Positions 53,299 through 62,194 of a stretch of 64,000 bases of DNA are shown here, one piece after another. The first letter of the stretch is position 1. Each line of letters starts with the position of its first letter. The DNA is taken from assembly GCA_947467145.1 (NCBI GenBank), contig CANIGJ010000017.1, positions 1 through 64,000 on the forward strand, given 5' to 3'. A program made the position numbers and the translations under genes. Origin of the DNA: Rhodospirillaceae bacterium (GTDB lineage Bacteria > Pseudomonadota > Alphaproteobacteria > Rhodospirillales > UBA2165). The notes beneath the pieces are model-generated. The model was not told the DNA's origin. It saw nothing but the letters and a program-made list of their open reading frames with translations, and searched no databases.

Positions 53299-54654
53299 AT
53301 GCACGGACCACATCTCGACGGCGCGACCTTATCACTGCTGTGGTCCCTGCCGTTCGCCGGGATGCTGCTGTCGATCGCGCTGTTTCCGCTGATCGCATCC
53401 CACACGTGGGAACATCATTTCGGCAAGATATCCGCCGCCTGGGCTCTCGCGTTTCTCGCACCTTGCATCGCGATCTTCGGCTTCGAGACGGCGTGGGCAG
53501 AAACCCTGCACACGATCATCCTCGAATACATCCCCTTCATCATCTTGCTGTTTTCGCTGTTCGTCGTGGCGGGCGGCATCCGTCTGGTCGGCAATCTCGT
53601 CGGCAATCCAGGCACCAACACCGCCGTCCTCGCCATTGGCACGGGCCTCGCCAGCGTTCTCGGCACCACCGGCGCTTCGATGCTGCTGATCCGCCCCATG
53701 ATCGCCGCCAATTCGGATCGTCGGCATAAGGTCCATGTCTTCGTCTTCTTTATCTTCCTCGTCTCCAACATCGGCGGCTCATTGACGCCGCTCGGCGATC
53801 CGCCGCTGTTCCTGGGCTTCCTGAAAGGCGTCGATTTTCTCTGGACCCTGCAGCACATGGCCCTGCCTATGGCGCTGGCCAGCGCGATTCTGCTGGCGCT
53901 GTTCTACGCCATCGATCGTCACTATTGGCGGCGCGAGGATCGCGAGATGACGACCGAAAGCCGGGTGCCGCGCCAATTGCGCATCGAGGGCGGGCATAAT
54001 GTCGTCTACCTTGCAGTCATTGTGGCCGCCGTGCTGCTGAGCGGCATTTGGAAATCGGATATCGTCTTCGATCTCGGCTACGATATCGAAATCGGCCTGC
54101 AAGATATCGTCCGCGACGTCGTGCTGCTCGCCATGGCCGCAGCCTCTCTGCTCACGACCAAACGTAAGACGCGCATCGAGAACGCCTTCACCTGGATTCC
54201 GATTCAGGAGGTCGCGATCCTGTTCGTCGCCATCTTCATCACCATGATTCCTGTCCTCGCGGAACTGAAGGCGGGACCGTCTGGCGCCTTCGCGCCGTTG
54301 CTCACTTTGATTTCGACCCCGGACGGACGACCCATCGAGATGTCCTATTTCTGGTTGACCGGCATCCTGTCGAGCCTGCTCGACAACGCCCCCACCTATC
54401 TCGTCTTCTTCAATCTCGCCGGCGGCGACGCGGCGCAGTTGATGGGGCCGCTGCACGGCACCCTGCTCGCCATTTCCGTCGGCGCGGTGTTCATGGGCGC
54501 CAACACCTATATCGGCAATGCGCCCAACTTCATGGTGAAATCGATCTGCGAGGAACGCGGCATTCGTATGCCGAGTTTCTTCGGCTATATGCTGTGGTCG
54601 GGCGCGATCCTGATCCCACTGTTCGTCGCCCTCGGCTTGCTATTTTTCCGCTGA
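53299..54654 (+). CDS. Sodium/proton antiporter-like ion transporter
   Basis: A 451-residue membrane protein of the ion transporter superfamily that holds NhaD, CitM and ArsB-type carriers, with about 11-12 hydrophobic segments. NIGGSLTPLGDPPLFLGFLKG is the NhaD-like pore motif, and a second half repeats with LTGILSSLLDNAPTYLVFFNLAGG. It probably exchanges sodium for protons; anion carriers of the same fold cannot be excluded. The ribosome-binding site is inside a hairpin. The stop overlaps the next ATG as TGATG. Confidence 0.87.
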   Translation: MHGPHLDGATLSLLWSLPFAGMLLSIALFPLIASHTWEHHFGKISAAWALAFLAPCIAIFGFETAWAETLHTIILEYIPFIILLFSLFVVAGGIRLVGNLVGNPGTNTAVLAIGTGLASVLGTTGASMLLIRPMIAANSDRRHKVHVFVFFIFLVSNIGGSLTPLGDPPLFLGFLKGVDFLWTLQHMALPMALASAILLALFYAIDRHYWRREDREMTTESRVPRQLRIEGGHNVVYLAVIVAAVLLSGIWKSDIVFDLGYDIEIGLQDIVRDVVLLAMAAASLLTTKRKTRIENAFTWIPIQEVAILFVAIFITMIPVLAELKAGPSGAFAPLLTLISTPDGRPIEMSYFWLTGILSSLLDNAPTYLVFFNLAGGDAAQLMGPLHGTLLAISVGAVFMGANTYIGNAPNFMVKSICEERGIRMPSFFGYMLWSGAILIPLFVALGLLFFR

Positions 54655-55265
54655 TGCCACTGCAGAACCGCGTCACGCCGTTCGGCGAGATCGTCGCGAC
54701 ACCCGCGCGCGGCACCATGATGGGCAATCGCGGCGTGCTGCACGACGCACACAAGCGTCTCGGAAAGGCGCGCTGGAAGCACAACAATTGGGTCAATTGC
54801 GTGCTGTCGTTCCACGACCGCCGCCGCACCCTCATGACCCCCAATCGCTATACCGAATTGTTCTTTCTGGACGAAGCCGTGGCATTCGCCGCCGGGCATC
54901 GGCCGTGTGGTGAATGCCAACGCGCGCGCTATCGCGTCTATATGGATCTGTGGGCGGCGCAGTGCGCCGATCTCGGCCCCGCCACGCCAAAAGATGTCGA
55001 CCGCGCCTTGCAGCGCGCCCGCATCGATCCCGCAACCAAACGCCAACGCCGTTACGAGGCACCGCTCGATGCCCTGCCCGATGGGACGTTCATTGCGTTG
55101 GACGAGACGGCCTATCTGATCCGGGGCCGGCACCTCTTGGCCTACGATCCCGCCGGCTATGGCGCGGCGCAGGAACGCCCGCAGGGCATCGACGTGACCG
55201 TGCTTACGCCTGAACCGACCGTGCGGATCATCGCCGCCGGATACCGCCCCGCAGTCGCCGGTTAG
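54654..55265 (+). CDS. Unknown protein with HRPCGEC motif
   Basis: A 203-residue protein starting at an ATG that shares a base with the preceding stop. It has no membrane helices. Residues 82-88 read HRPCGEC, which resembles the Ada-type metal or alkyl-acceptor motif (PCxxC), and the first 80 residues are basic with FHDRRRTLMTPNRYTELFFLDEAVAFAAGH. I recognise it as a type of conserved hypothetical protein but know no function. It could bind zinc through Cys85/Cys88 and nearby His. Coupling to an ion antiporter gene may be only spatial. Confidence 0.78.
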   Translation: MPLQNRVTPFGEIVATPARGTMMGNRGVLHDAHKRLGKARWKHNNWVNCVLSFHDRRRTLMTPNRYTELFFLDEAVAFAAGHRPCGECQRARYRVYMDLWAAQCADLGPATPKDVDRALQRARIDPATKRQRRYEAPLDALPDGTFIALDETAYLIRGRHLLAYDPAGYGAAQERPQGIDVTVLTPEPTVRIIAAGYRPAVAG

Positions 55266-55301
55266 GCAATTCTTAAACCTAGCCGGGGTAGTTTCCCGGT
55301 C

Positions 55302-55520
55302 ATGGCACAGACGGTCTGTTATGTTTTCCCTGCTGACGCGCAGTGGAAGATCCGGCTCAACGAGACGCAGTTCGGGCCCTATAGGCGCCGCGATGCCGCC
55401 CTCGATATCGCCATCCAAGCCGCGCGCCTCGCCGCCACCCATAATCCGGACGGCGCCGAAGTCCGCCTCGCCGATGACGCCGCCGACCATGGGCGGCGCA
55501 CCTGGCCATCGGCCGCTTAG
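55302..55520 (+). CDS. Small DUF2188-like protein
   Basis: A 72-residue protein reading MAQTVCYVFPADAQWKIRL, then FGPYRRRDAALDIAIQAARLAA. The layout (strand, W-K/R, F-x-x-R-x-x-A-x-x-x-A, helix, then GAEVRLAD) resembles the small DUF2188 family seen in many alphaproteobacteria; the match is by eye only. It begins 36 bases after the preceding stop. No function is known. Confidence 0.65.
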   Translation: MAQTVCYVFPADAQWKIRLNETQFGPYRRRDAALDIAIQAARLAATHNPDGAEVRLADDAADHGRRTWPSAA

Positions 55521-55726
55521 AGGCCGCCCTACCCCTGCCATGGGTAAACCAGCCTACGCGGCGGTTAAAATCGGCCTATTTTCCACCTAAAGCTGTAACC
55601 AAGAGTCAAGAGAATACGCTTCACGCAGATTTGATTGCTTCTGAATCGATTTGGTAGCACGATCATAGACATACGCAACGACCGCGCGCATCGACGATGC
55701 GCCTGCTACCGACGGGGGGCCCCTCT

Positions 55727-56005
55727 ATGACCCAAGCCCAGGTGAAACGACCCAATGAAGGCCTCGCGCGGCGCAATGCGCGCGAAGCCGTGGAACGGGA
55801 ATCCGCCCAGCGCGAGCTGCAAGAAAAGCTCCGTCGTATCGAGATCTTGCGTAATTTCTCACGCCAGCAGTTCACCCGCCTCAACCGGTCCATCACAATC
55901 TCGGTCGTCTGGATCGTCGTGATTGCCGTATTGCTCTTTGGCGCGGCCTGGTTCGGCCAGGATGCGTTCATGTGGGCGGTCCATGCCGCCGGCTTCGGGA
56001 AATAA
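55727..56005 (+). CDS. Small membrane-anchored coiled-coil protein
   Basis: A 92-residue protein. The first 55 residues are highly charged and helical with heptad-like spacing (LARRNAREAVERESAQRELQEKLRRIEIL), followed by a single hydrophobic helix near residues 58-78 (SVVWIVVIAVLLFGAAWF) and a short tail. It is probably an inner-membrane protein with a cytoplasmic coiled coil. An ATG at 55697 opens the frame earlier, but the ATG at 55727, behind a G-rich site, gives a cleaner start. Function unknown. The 206 bases upstream appear AT-rich with no other gene. Confidence 0.7.
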   Translation: MTQAQVKRPNEGLARRNAREAVERESAQRELQEKLRRIEILRNFSRQQFTRLNRSITISVVWIVVIAVLLFGAAWFGQDAFMWAVHAAGFGK

Positions 56006-56017
56006 TAAACCGGCGGG

Positions 56018-56491
56018 CTAATTGCCTGCCGTCGATGCCTGAACCTGCCCGGCACAACCGCCGCGCACCGTCTCAATCCGCACCGCTGCCGTCCCGTCCG
56101 ACACGAACCCCAGGTCCTGCGCGCCTTTCTGCGAGATATCCAGCACCCGGCCCTTTTTGTGCGGCCCGCGATCGTTGACGACCAGGGTCGTCTTGCGGCC
56201 GTTCTCCAAATTGGTCACCTCAATCGGCGTGCCCAGCGGCAAGGTCCGATGCGCGGCCGTGCGCGCCTGCGAATCGAACCGCTCTCCCGACGCGGTCTTT
56301 TGGCCCTGATGGCCGGCGCCGTACCACGATGCCTTGCCTTCCTGAATCATCTGGGTCGGACAGCCCGATGCGGCGGGAGCGGCTGGAACGGGCCATGTCG
56401 CCACCGGGGACGCCTCCGGCCGGGTACATCCGCTCATGCAGATCATCACACCCATAAATACCAGGCCGATGCGAATTGCGGTTCCGATCAT
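56018..56491 (-). CDS. rlpA: RlpA-type septal ring lipoprotein
   Basis: A 157-residue lipoprotein: lipobox MSGC with Cys22, then a double-psi beta-barrel domain (about 60-148) with GKASWYG, ASGERFDSQARTAAHRTLPLGT and VVNDRGPHKKGRVLDISQKGAQDLGF. RlpA proteins act as lytic transglycosylases on naked glycan at the division site; the usual catalytic Asp is in VNDRGP and a His is present in AAHRTL. The C-terminal SPOR domain is absent, so this is the short form. The gene converges with the coiled-coil gene. Confidence 0.9.
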   Translation of the reverse strand: MIGTAIRIGLVFMGVMICMSGCTRPEASPVATWPVPAAPAASGCPTQMIQEGKASWYGAGHQGQKTASGERFDSQARTAAHRTLPLGTPIEVTNLENGRKTTLVVNDRGPHKKGRVLDISQKGAQDLGFVSDGTAAVRIETVRGGCAGQVQASTAGN

Positions 56492-56641
56492 GCTTCCATC
56501 CCACCCGCGATTCTAGGCTACGGCTCCCAACTAGAACCACGCGCGGGCCCGATGGTTCCGCCTGCGTCAAATTGCGGCACGCGGCAATTGACAGAACCCG
56601 GCCGCAACCGCCTCATGGTTCTTAAATAGAGGGATCGATTC

Positions 56642-57079
56642 ATGAATATCGCGAGCGTGCTGTCCGACAAGGGCCGCAAAGCCATCATCACCACTCCCGC
56701 CATGCGCATCGATGATGTGGCGGCCAAACTATGCGAATACCGCATCGGCTATCTGGTGGTGTGCGACGACGCCAATGTCGTGGTCGGCGTGCTCTCCGAG
56801 CGCGACATCATCCGCGCCATCTCGGACCGCAAGGATCGCGTCGGCGAACTGACCGTCGCCGATCTGATGACGCCCGATCCGATCACCTGCGCGCCCGCCG
56901 ACGATCCGGCCATCGTGCTCAAGACGATGACACAGCGCGGCTTTCGCCATATGCCGGTTATTGAGGATCGCAAGCTCACGGGCATCGTCAGCAGCCGCGA
57001 TATCATCAAGCATCTGCTCGAACGCGAAAACAAAGACCACGTGACGATGAACAAGCTCAACGAGCTTGGGGTTTATTAA
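56642..57079 (+). CDS. Tandem CBS-domain protein
   Basis: A 145-residue protein made almost only of two CBS motifs (about 9-60 and 73-130), with VCDDANVVVGVLSERDIIRAIS and VIEDRKLTGIVSSRDIIKHLL. Such proteins bind adenosine nucleotides and regulate a partner. GAGGGATCG precedes the ATG. No partner is obvious; the following AT-rich gene starts about 65 bases on. The sequence is normal and intact. Confidence 0.9.
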   Translation: MNIASVLSDKGRKAIITTPAMRIDDVAAKLCEYRIGYLVVCDDANVVVGVLSERDIIRAISDRKDRVGELTVADLMTPDPITCAPADDPAIVLKTMTQRGFRHMPVIEDRKLTGIVSSRDIIKHLLERENKDHVTMNKLNELGVY

Positions 57080-57144
57080 GGTCCAACTTGGGCATCACTC
57101 TTTCCATCAGTAGACATATCTTCCTTAGCTCTGCGGATATCCTC

Positions 57145-58278
57145 ATGACCGATGCGTTTGTCATAATGCAAATTGGCAATGCCGATCTCGACACCGTCTA
57201 TCGGGATGTTTTTATACCTGCGCTTAAGGCCAGCGGCCTCGAGCCAAAGCGCGTAGATAAACACAACAAGGGAGAGTTGCTGAAAAGTGAAATAATACGC
57301 TTCATCGAAGGCGCAGAGATAATCATCGCCGACGTTACCAACGAACGACCCAATTGCTACCTAGAAATCGGATATGCAATGGGAATCAACAAATTTCAGA
57401 ATCTAATCATCACCGCTCGTGAAGATCATTTTCATGAAAGTCCGAATTTTCGAAAAGATGGCCCAAAGATACATTTTGACTTAGGCGGATATGACATCCT
57501 TTTTTGGGATCCAAAAAATTTGGATGCATTTCAAGCTGAACTTAGAAGGCGAATAGAGCGACGAAGGGCAATCCTAACACCCAACGTCATGTCGACGCCG
57601 TGGAATGAAGAATGGATTCAAGCTCAACGTGAAATAGGAATTCCGCGACTTGCGGAAATTGGAAAAGATGGAAACATGGAGGTGCGCTTTGCTCTCGATG
57701 CTCCCAAAACAAGCAAGACTCAGCGTGAACTATTAGTTGCCGCCAGGGCAGCTCCGATCGACACATTTGGATGGCCCATCGGCGTTGTACTTGGTTCCGA
57801 GGAATTATCCCCTAAACCACGAGCAGACGGCATTTTCGCAGACATATTGGTAAAAGACAGAAGTAGCTACGACTATTGGGCAATCGCAAGAAATGGCGAT
57901 TTCTATCTGTACAAATCTCTTTTTGAAGATGGCAAAGACCCTTCACGAGTATTTTTTAACACTCGCCTAATCAGAGTCACCGAAACACTTCTATATTGCG
58001 GTCGACTCTACAATCGACTGGGCATTCCACCAACGAATAGCGTTAACATTGCGATAAAGCACAGCGGCTTTAAAGGCAGAGTTCTAGACGGGATCGGGTC
58101 GCGAAAATTTTTCGATGTATTTGGTCCAACACGAGAAAATCAAAGCGAAGCCTTTATTCGGACAACGCTGGAACAGCTAGAAACAAATTTGGTCGCGCAC
58201 GTAAAGACCGTGCTAGCCCCATTTTTATGTTGTTCGATTTTTTCGAATTACGAGATGAAATCTACGAAGAAATCGTAA
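57145..58278 (+). CDS. Nucleoside-deoxyribosyltransferase/TIR-like protein, probably acquired
   Basis: A 377-residue protein, markedly more AT-rich than its neighbours and using AGA, TTA and AAT-type codons that they avoid. Residues about 1-145 resemble the nucleoside 2-deoxyribosyltransferase/TIR-like fold: AFVIMQI, then FIPALKASGLEPKRVD, FIEGAEIIIADVTNERPNCYLEIGYAMGINK. The Glu in CYLEIGYA is at the position of the catalytic Glu. The C-terminal half (150-377) is unknown, with a WAIARNGDFYLYKS and FFNTRLIRVTETLLYCGRLY region. Such folds occur in NAD-consuming defence proteins, so an immune effector is possible. The ATG at 57145 is chosen; a TTG at 57088 opens the frame earlier. Confidence 0.72.
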   Translation: MTDAFVIMQIGNADLDTVYRDVFIPALKASGLEPKRVDKHNKGELLKSEIIRFIEGAEIIIADVTNERPNCYLEIGYAMGINKFQNLIITAREDHFHESPNFRKDGPKIHFDLGGYDILFWDPKNLDAFQAELRRRIERRRAILTPNVMSTPWNEEWIQAQREIGIPRLAEIGKDGNMEVRFALDAPKTSKTQRELLVAARAAPIDTFGWPIGVVLGSEELSPKPRADGIFADILVKDRSSYDYWAIARNGDFYLYKSLFEDGKDPSRVFFNTRLIRVTETLLYCGRLYNRLGIPPTNSVNIAIKHSGFKGRVLDGIGSRKFFDVFGPTRENQSEAFIRTTLEQLETNLVAHVKTVLAPFLCCSIFSNYEMKSTKKS

Positions 58279-58316
58279 ATAATTTTGTCGCTGGGCGAAC
58301 TGGATAAATCCTCGCT

Positions 58317-59039
58317 TCAGTACCCCGACAGCAGCCCCGCGCCGCCTTCGACCATCATCACCGTTCCTGTCATGAAACGATTGGTCATCGCCGCCAGGAT
58401 CGCCTCGGCGACGTCCTCGGGCTGGCCGATGCGGCGCGTCAAAAGCGTCTCGGCCTGTTTGTCATACAGCGCCTTGCGCGCATCCGGCGGCAACTGATCC
58501 CACAGCGGCGTATCGATCACACCGGGGCAGATCGTATTGACCCGCGTCGGCGCCAGATCGAGCGCCAGGCCGCGCGTCATGCCTTCGATCGCCGCATTGA
58601 TGGCCGAGACCAAGGTCGCGCCGCGCGATGGGATCTGGCTCAACTGACCTGAGACAAACGTCAACGAGCCGTCCGGCGGCAATTGCACGGCGCGCGCGAT
58701 GCGGAAATAGCCCCAGAATTTGGCGTCCATCGCGGCGAAAGCACGATCCATCGGCAATTCGGGCAGGAAGCCCCGCCCGCCGGCACCCGCACTGGTGACG
58801 ACATGATCCCATTTCGCATCGGTCTTGAAGAACGCATCGACTGAGGCTTGATCGGTGGTATCGAGCACACGTCCGTCCGCACCGGCGCCCAATTTCTCCA
58901 CCGCGCCGTCAAGCCGCGCGCGGTCGCGGCTGGCGATCGTCACCTGCGCGCCGGCTTTTAGCGCGAGAACCGCGGTCGCTAGCCCGATGCCCGACGAGCC
59001 GCCGACCACCAAGACCTTTTTGTTCACGAGAGACTGCAT
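58317..59039 (-). CDS. SDR-fold protein without the catalytic YxxxK pair
   Basis: A 240-residue Rossmann protein of the short-chain dehydrogenase family. The cofactor site GGSSGIG (residues 13-19) and SRDRARL are intact, as is the Ser130 region (TFVSGQLS). But where the Tyr and Lys of YxxxK should be, the sequence is V144-S-A-I-N148 (ATLVSAINAAIEGM), so both are missing. It keeps the NAD(P)-binding core and NTICPGVIDTPLW. It may be a non-catalytic or unusual member. It lies 27 bases downstream of a small membrane protein on the same strand. Confidence 0.85.
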   Translation of the reverse strand: MQSLVNKKVLVVGGSSGIGLATAVLALKAGAQVTIASRDRARLDGAVEKLGAGADGRVLDTTDQASVDAFFKTDAKWDHVVTSAGAGGRGFLPELPMDRAFAAMDAKFWGYFRIARAVQLPPDGSLTFVSGQLSQIPSRGATLVSAINAAIEGMTRGLALDLAPTRVNTICPGVIDTPLWDQLPPDARKALYDKQAETLLTRRIGQPEDVAEAILAAMTNRFMTGTVMMVEGGAGLLSGY

Positions 59040-59066
59040 GCTTCACCTCATGCCGCGATGTGTGGA

Positions 59067-59255
59067 TTAGCGACGGCGCGCCGCGACGATAACCGCGAGC
59101 CCGACCGCCGCGATGGCGCCGCCGTAATAGGCCCAGGTCACGTCGCGCAGCATGAAGCTGCTGGACGGCCAATTGATGTAACCCAAGCCCTGGCCGACAA
59201 ACAGCAGTCCGAACGCCAGTGCCACGATACCTGCGAGGGTGAATAAACTTTTCAT
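59067..59255 (-). CDS. Small membrane protein, function unknown
   Basis: A 62-residue protein with two hydrophobic helices (about 7-25 and 42-58) around a short polar loop (NWPSSSFMLRDVTWAYYGG), ending in RRR, which fits the positive-inside rule. Its ATG overlaps the stop of the ABC permease (ATGA), so it is translationally coupled to an importer. It resembles small proteins of unknown role near transport genes. There is no signal peptide cleavage site. Confidence 0.75.
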   Translation of the reverse strand: MKSLFTLAGIVALAFGLLFVGQGLGYINWPSSSFMLRDVTWAYYGGAIAAVGLAVIVAARRR

Positions 59256-61027
59256 GCTGCTGTCGCCTGTTGGTGGCCAAGCCCGACGCGATGGCCGATG
59301 TAACGCGCGAGGATAGCCGAAACGACGGTCATGGTCATGATCAGCACCCCGATCACCGCCGCCTGTTCGAAACGGCCCGAATCGAGCAAGGTGAGTTGCA
59401 AGATCGAGAGCGGTTGGGTCGACCCGGTGCCGAGCAGCGCCAGGATACCGACGGCGGCGTTGGAGGTCGCAAAGATTTCCAGCCCGATCACCGCGATGGA
59501 CGGCGCGATCAACGGCAGCACGACACGACGGAACGTATAGAAGCGCGAGCCGCCGGACGCCCAGGCGGCCTCTTCCAACTCACGGCTGATCTGCACCAGG
59601 GCGACGCGGATCATCTGCGTGCCGATGGTCATAGTGCCGATCAATACCGCGATGACGAGGACCGCGAGCGTGCCATAGAGTGGACGAAAGAAACCGACGC
59701 CGGTGAACATCTGCAAAAAGCCGAGGCTGAGGACGAGACCTGGAACGAGCGTCGGCAGCCAGGTGAAGAAATCCAACACGCGCGCGCCGTAGAACTTCGC
59801 CTTCACGATGGCATAGGCGATGGCGGTATAGGCGATCATGCCGGACAGCGCCGCGCTGAAGGCGAGCTTCAGGGTATTGAAGAAAGAACGTTCGATCGCC
59901 CCATGCGTCATGGCGTTGGCCCAATTGTCGAGCGTCCACGGCACCGCCATCTTGAACACGCCGAACATCTTCATGAAGGTCGCCATCGTCAAGAAGCCGA
60001 ACGGCACGACCGTCATCAAGATCAACAGGAACGCGATGAGCGCGAAGATCGGCCAGCGCCAGCGCCCAAGGTCCTGCACGCGGTTGGCGAACTTACCGGA
60101 GATCGACGCATAGCTATGGCGGTGCGAATACCATTGCTGCAGGATCACGAAGGGGATGATCGACAGGATAAAGACGATCGACAGCGCACTGGCCAGCCCT
60201 TGCATCGGCGGCTCGCGCGTCATCGCCGCGAAGATGATCGTGCTGAACACGGAAATGCCCTTGGGCGCGCCCAGGATCAGTTCGATCTCGAAGGCTTGCA
60301 TGGAGCGAATGAAGCTCAACAGCACGACGACCAGGATGCCGGGCGCCATGATCGGCACGACGATTTTCCAGAACACCCGCATGATCGAGGCGCCGCTGGT
60401 GCGCGCGGCTTCCTCCAACGACGAATCGAGCGAGCGGAAGGCCGGCACCAGCAAGAAGACCTTCACCGCGATGCTCGATGTCATCAGGTGCACCCAGACG
60501 ATGCCCCACCACGAATAGATATTGAAGAACGGCCGCTCGACGAACGGCAACTGCATGATCAACTGGTTGAGCATGGCGTTGCGGCCCGCCATCAGCAGCA
60601 CCCACGACAAGGTCACCGGCAGCGCCGGCATGAACAGCGCTACCCAGAAGCCGACTTCCAGGACGGTACGGAACGGCAGATTGGTGCGCGCGATCAGCCA
60701 GGCGATGCAGACGCCGACCACGACGCCGATCAACTGGCGCATGAAGCCCAGTGAGACGGTGTTGGTCAGCGCCTTGCTGAGATTGTCCTGGCTGAAGATG
60801 CGTTCCCAATTGCCCGTACCGTAGATTGTCGGCTGGCCGAAGGCATTTACCTCGAAGCTGGTGATCAGCAAGGTCAGCACGGGATAGATGACCAGGAAGC
60901 CGACGACCACCAACAGCAAGGTCAGCAATAACAGCCGGACCTGCGAGGACACCGCGAAACGCGCTGCGCGGCCGGACGCCAAGGCCGTGCCGGTCGGAAC
61001 TGCAGTTGTGGTCGCGGCGGTGTTCAT
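59252..61027 (-). CDS. Fused double-domain ABC permease (second Fe(III)-type system)
   Basis: A 591-residue permease with two BPD_transp_1 domains and about 12 hydrophobic segments. Docking loops are seen near LEEAARTSGASIMRVFWKIVVP and LEEAAWASGGSRFYTFRRVVLP. The ATG at 61027 avoids a long overlap with the ATPase gene, and its short N-terminus rich in Thr and Ala leads to the first helix near residue 30. It is of the AfuB/FbpB class, similar in design to the permease at 34.8 kb. It forms one unit with the ATPase and binding protein upstream and the small membrane protein downstream. Confidence 0.9.
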   Translation of the reverse strand: MNTAATTTAVPTGTALASGRAARFAVSSQVRLLLLTLLLVVVGFLVIYPVLTLLITSFEVNAFGQPTIYGTGNWERIFSQDNLSKALTNTVSLGFMRQLIGVVVGVCIAWLIARTNLPFRTVLEVGFWVALFMPALPVTLSWVLLMAGRNAMLNQLIMQLPFVERPFFNIYSWWGIVWVHLMTSSIAVKVFLLVPAFRSLDSSLEEAARTSGASIMRVFWKIVVPIMAPGILVVVLLSFIRSMQAFEIELILGAPKGISVFSTIIFAAMTREPPMQGLASALSIVFILSIIPFVILQQWYSHRHSYASISGKFANRVQDLGRWRWPIFALIAFLLILMTVVPFGFLTMATFMKMFGVFKMAVPWTLDNWANAMTHGAIERSFFNTLKLAFSAALSGMIAYTAIAYAIVKAKFYGARVLDFFTWLPTLVPGLVLSLGFLQMFTGVGFFRPLYGTLAVLVIAVLIGTMTIGTQMIRVALVQISRELEEAAWASGGSRFYTFRRVVLPLIAPSIAVIGLEIFATSNAAVGILALLGTGSTQPLSILQLTLLDSGRFEQAAVIGVLIMTMTVVSAILARYIGHRVGLGHQQATAA

Positions 61028-61031
61028 TGCC

Positions 61032-62162
61032 CTACTGCCGGTCCCAGATCTGCAGATGTTCGGCGGGCAGATGAAGATGAACCTGCTGGCCTTCATGCCA
61101 GTCGATCCCGCGCCCCAGATGCATCAAGGCCTCCTGCCCGCGCGGCAGATCGATCGTCGCCTCGTAAAACTGCCCGAGGAACAGCAGATGGCGGATCGTG
61201 CCGGTGACCACGTTGGCCGCGCCGGTATCCTGGTCGGCCGGCACGATGCGGATTTCCTCGGGCCGGACCGATAACAGGCATTGGGTTTCGGCGGCGGTAT
61301 CCGACAAATGATTGCGGCCGCGCGCGGTCAAGTGCGTGCCATCGCCGAGCCGCACCCGTGTGCCGTCGGCCCCGCTGTCGGCGATGCGCGCGCGCAGCAG
61401 CACCGACTGACCCAGGAAGTCGCGCACAAACGGCGTCGCGGGCTGGGTGTAGAGTTCCATGGGCGGGCCGATCTGTTCGATCCGGCCGTCGCGCATCACC
61501 GCGATGCGATCGGATAGCGCCAAGGCCTCGGTCTGGTCGTGCGTCACGAACAGGATCGAGATGTTCAAGCGGCGCTGCAGCACGCGCAGTTCGGTGCGGA
61601 GGCGATCGCGCAGCTTCGCGTCGAGATTGCTGAACGGCTCGTCCATCAACAGGACGTCCGGGTTCCCGACCAGGCCGCGCGCGACGGCGACGCGTTGCTG
61701 CTGGCCGCCCGACAGCTGCATGCCTGAACGGCTCTCGAACCCGGCGAGGCCGACCTGCGCCAGGATCTCGCTGACCTTGCGATCGATCTCCGCTTTCTTT
61801 TCACCGCGCGTGCGCAATGGAAAGGCGACGTTCTCGAAGACGCTCATATGCGGCCAGATCGCATAGGACTGGAACACCATGCCCATGTCGCGATCCTCGG
61901 GCGAGACGAATACCCGCTCGGCCGGCGCATCCAGCACGCGGCTGCCGTAGAGCACGCGCCCATGGCTGACATGCTCGAGCCCGATCGCCATGCGCAAGGT
62001 CGTCGTCTTACCGCAACCGGACGGACCGAGAAGCGTCAGCACCTCGCCCCGGCGCAGCTCGAAGCTGACATTATCGACGGCGGCATGCGCGCCGAAATGG
62101 CGCGACACGCCCTCCATGCGGAGGACTACCGGATGTTCAGCCTCGGACGGAGAGGAAGTCAT
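61032..62162 (-). CDS. ATPase of the second Fe(III)-type ABC system
   Basis: A 376-residue ABC ATPase: Walker A GPSGCGKTT, signature LSGGQQQRVAVARGL, Walker B VLLMDEPFSNLDA, D-loop SNLDAKLR and a C-terminal TOBE domain from about residue 280. It belongs to the PotA/FbpC group. It is separated by 4 bases from the permease and 32 from the binding-protein gene upstream. The substrate is as open as for the rest of the system. Confidence 0.92.
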   Translation of the reverse strand: MTSSPSEAEHPVVLRMEGVSRHFGAHAAVDNVSFELRRGEVLTLLGPSGCGKTTTLRMAIGLEHVSHGRVLYGSRVLDAPAERVFVSPEDRDMGMVFQSYAIWPHMSVFENVAFPLRTRGEKKAEIDRKVSEILAQVGLAGFESRSGMQLSGGQQQRVAVARGLVGNPDVLLMDEPFSNLDAKLRDRLRTELRVLQRRLNISILFVTHDQTEALALSDRIAVMRDGRIEQIGPPMELYTQPATPFVRDFLGQSVLLRARIADSGADGTRVRLGDGTHLTARGRNHLSDTAAETQCLLSVRPEEIRIVPADQDTGAANVVTGTIRHLLFLGQFYEATIDLPRGQEALMHLGRGIDWHEGQQVHLHLPAEHLQIWDRQ

Positions 62163-62194
62163 CGTACGATCGATGACCGCGCGTGCCGCGCGCC

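Noticed and set aside
59270..60754. 494-codon open frame on the plus strand
   Set aside because: It is antisense to the second fused permease and shows the Asp/Arg/His-rich composition of a shadow frame.
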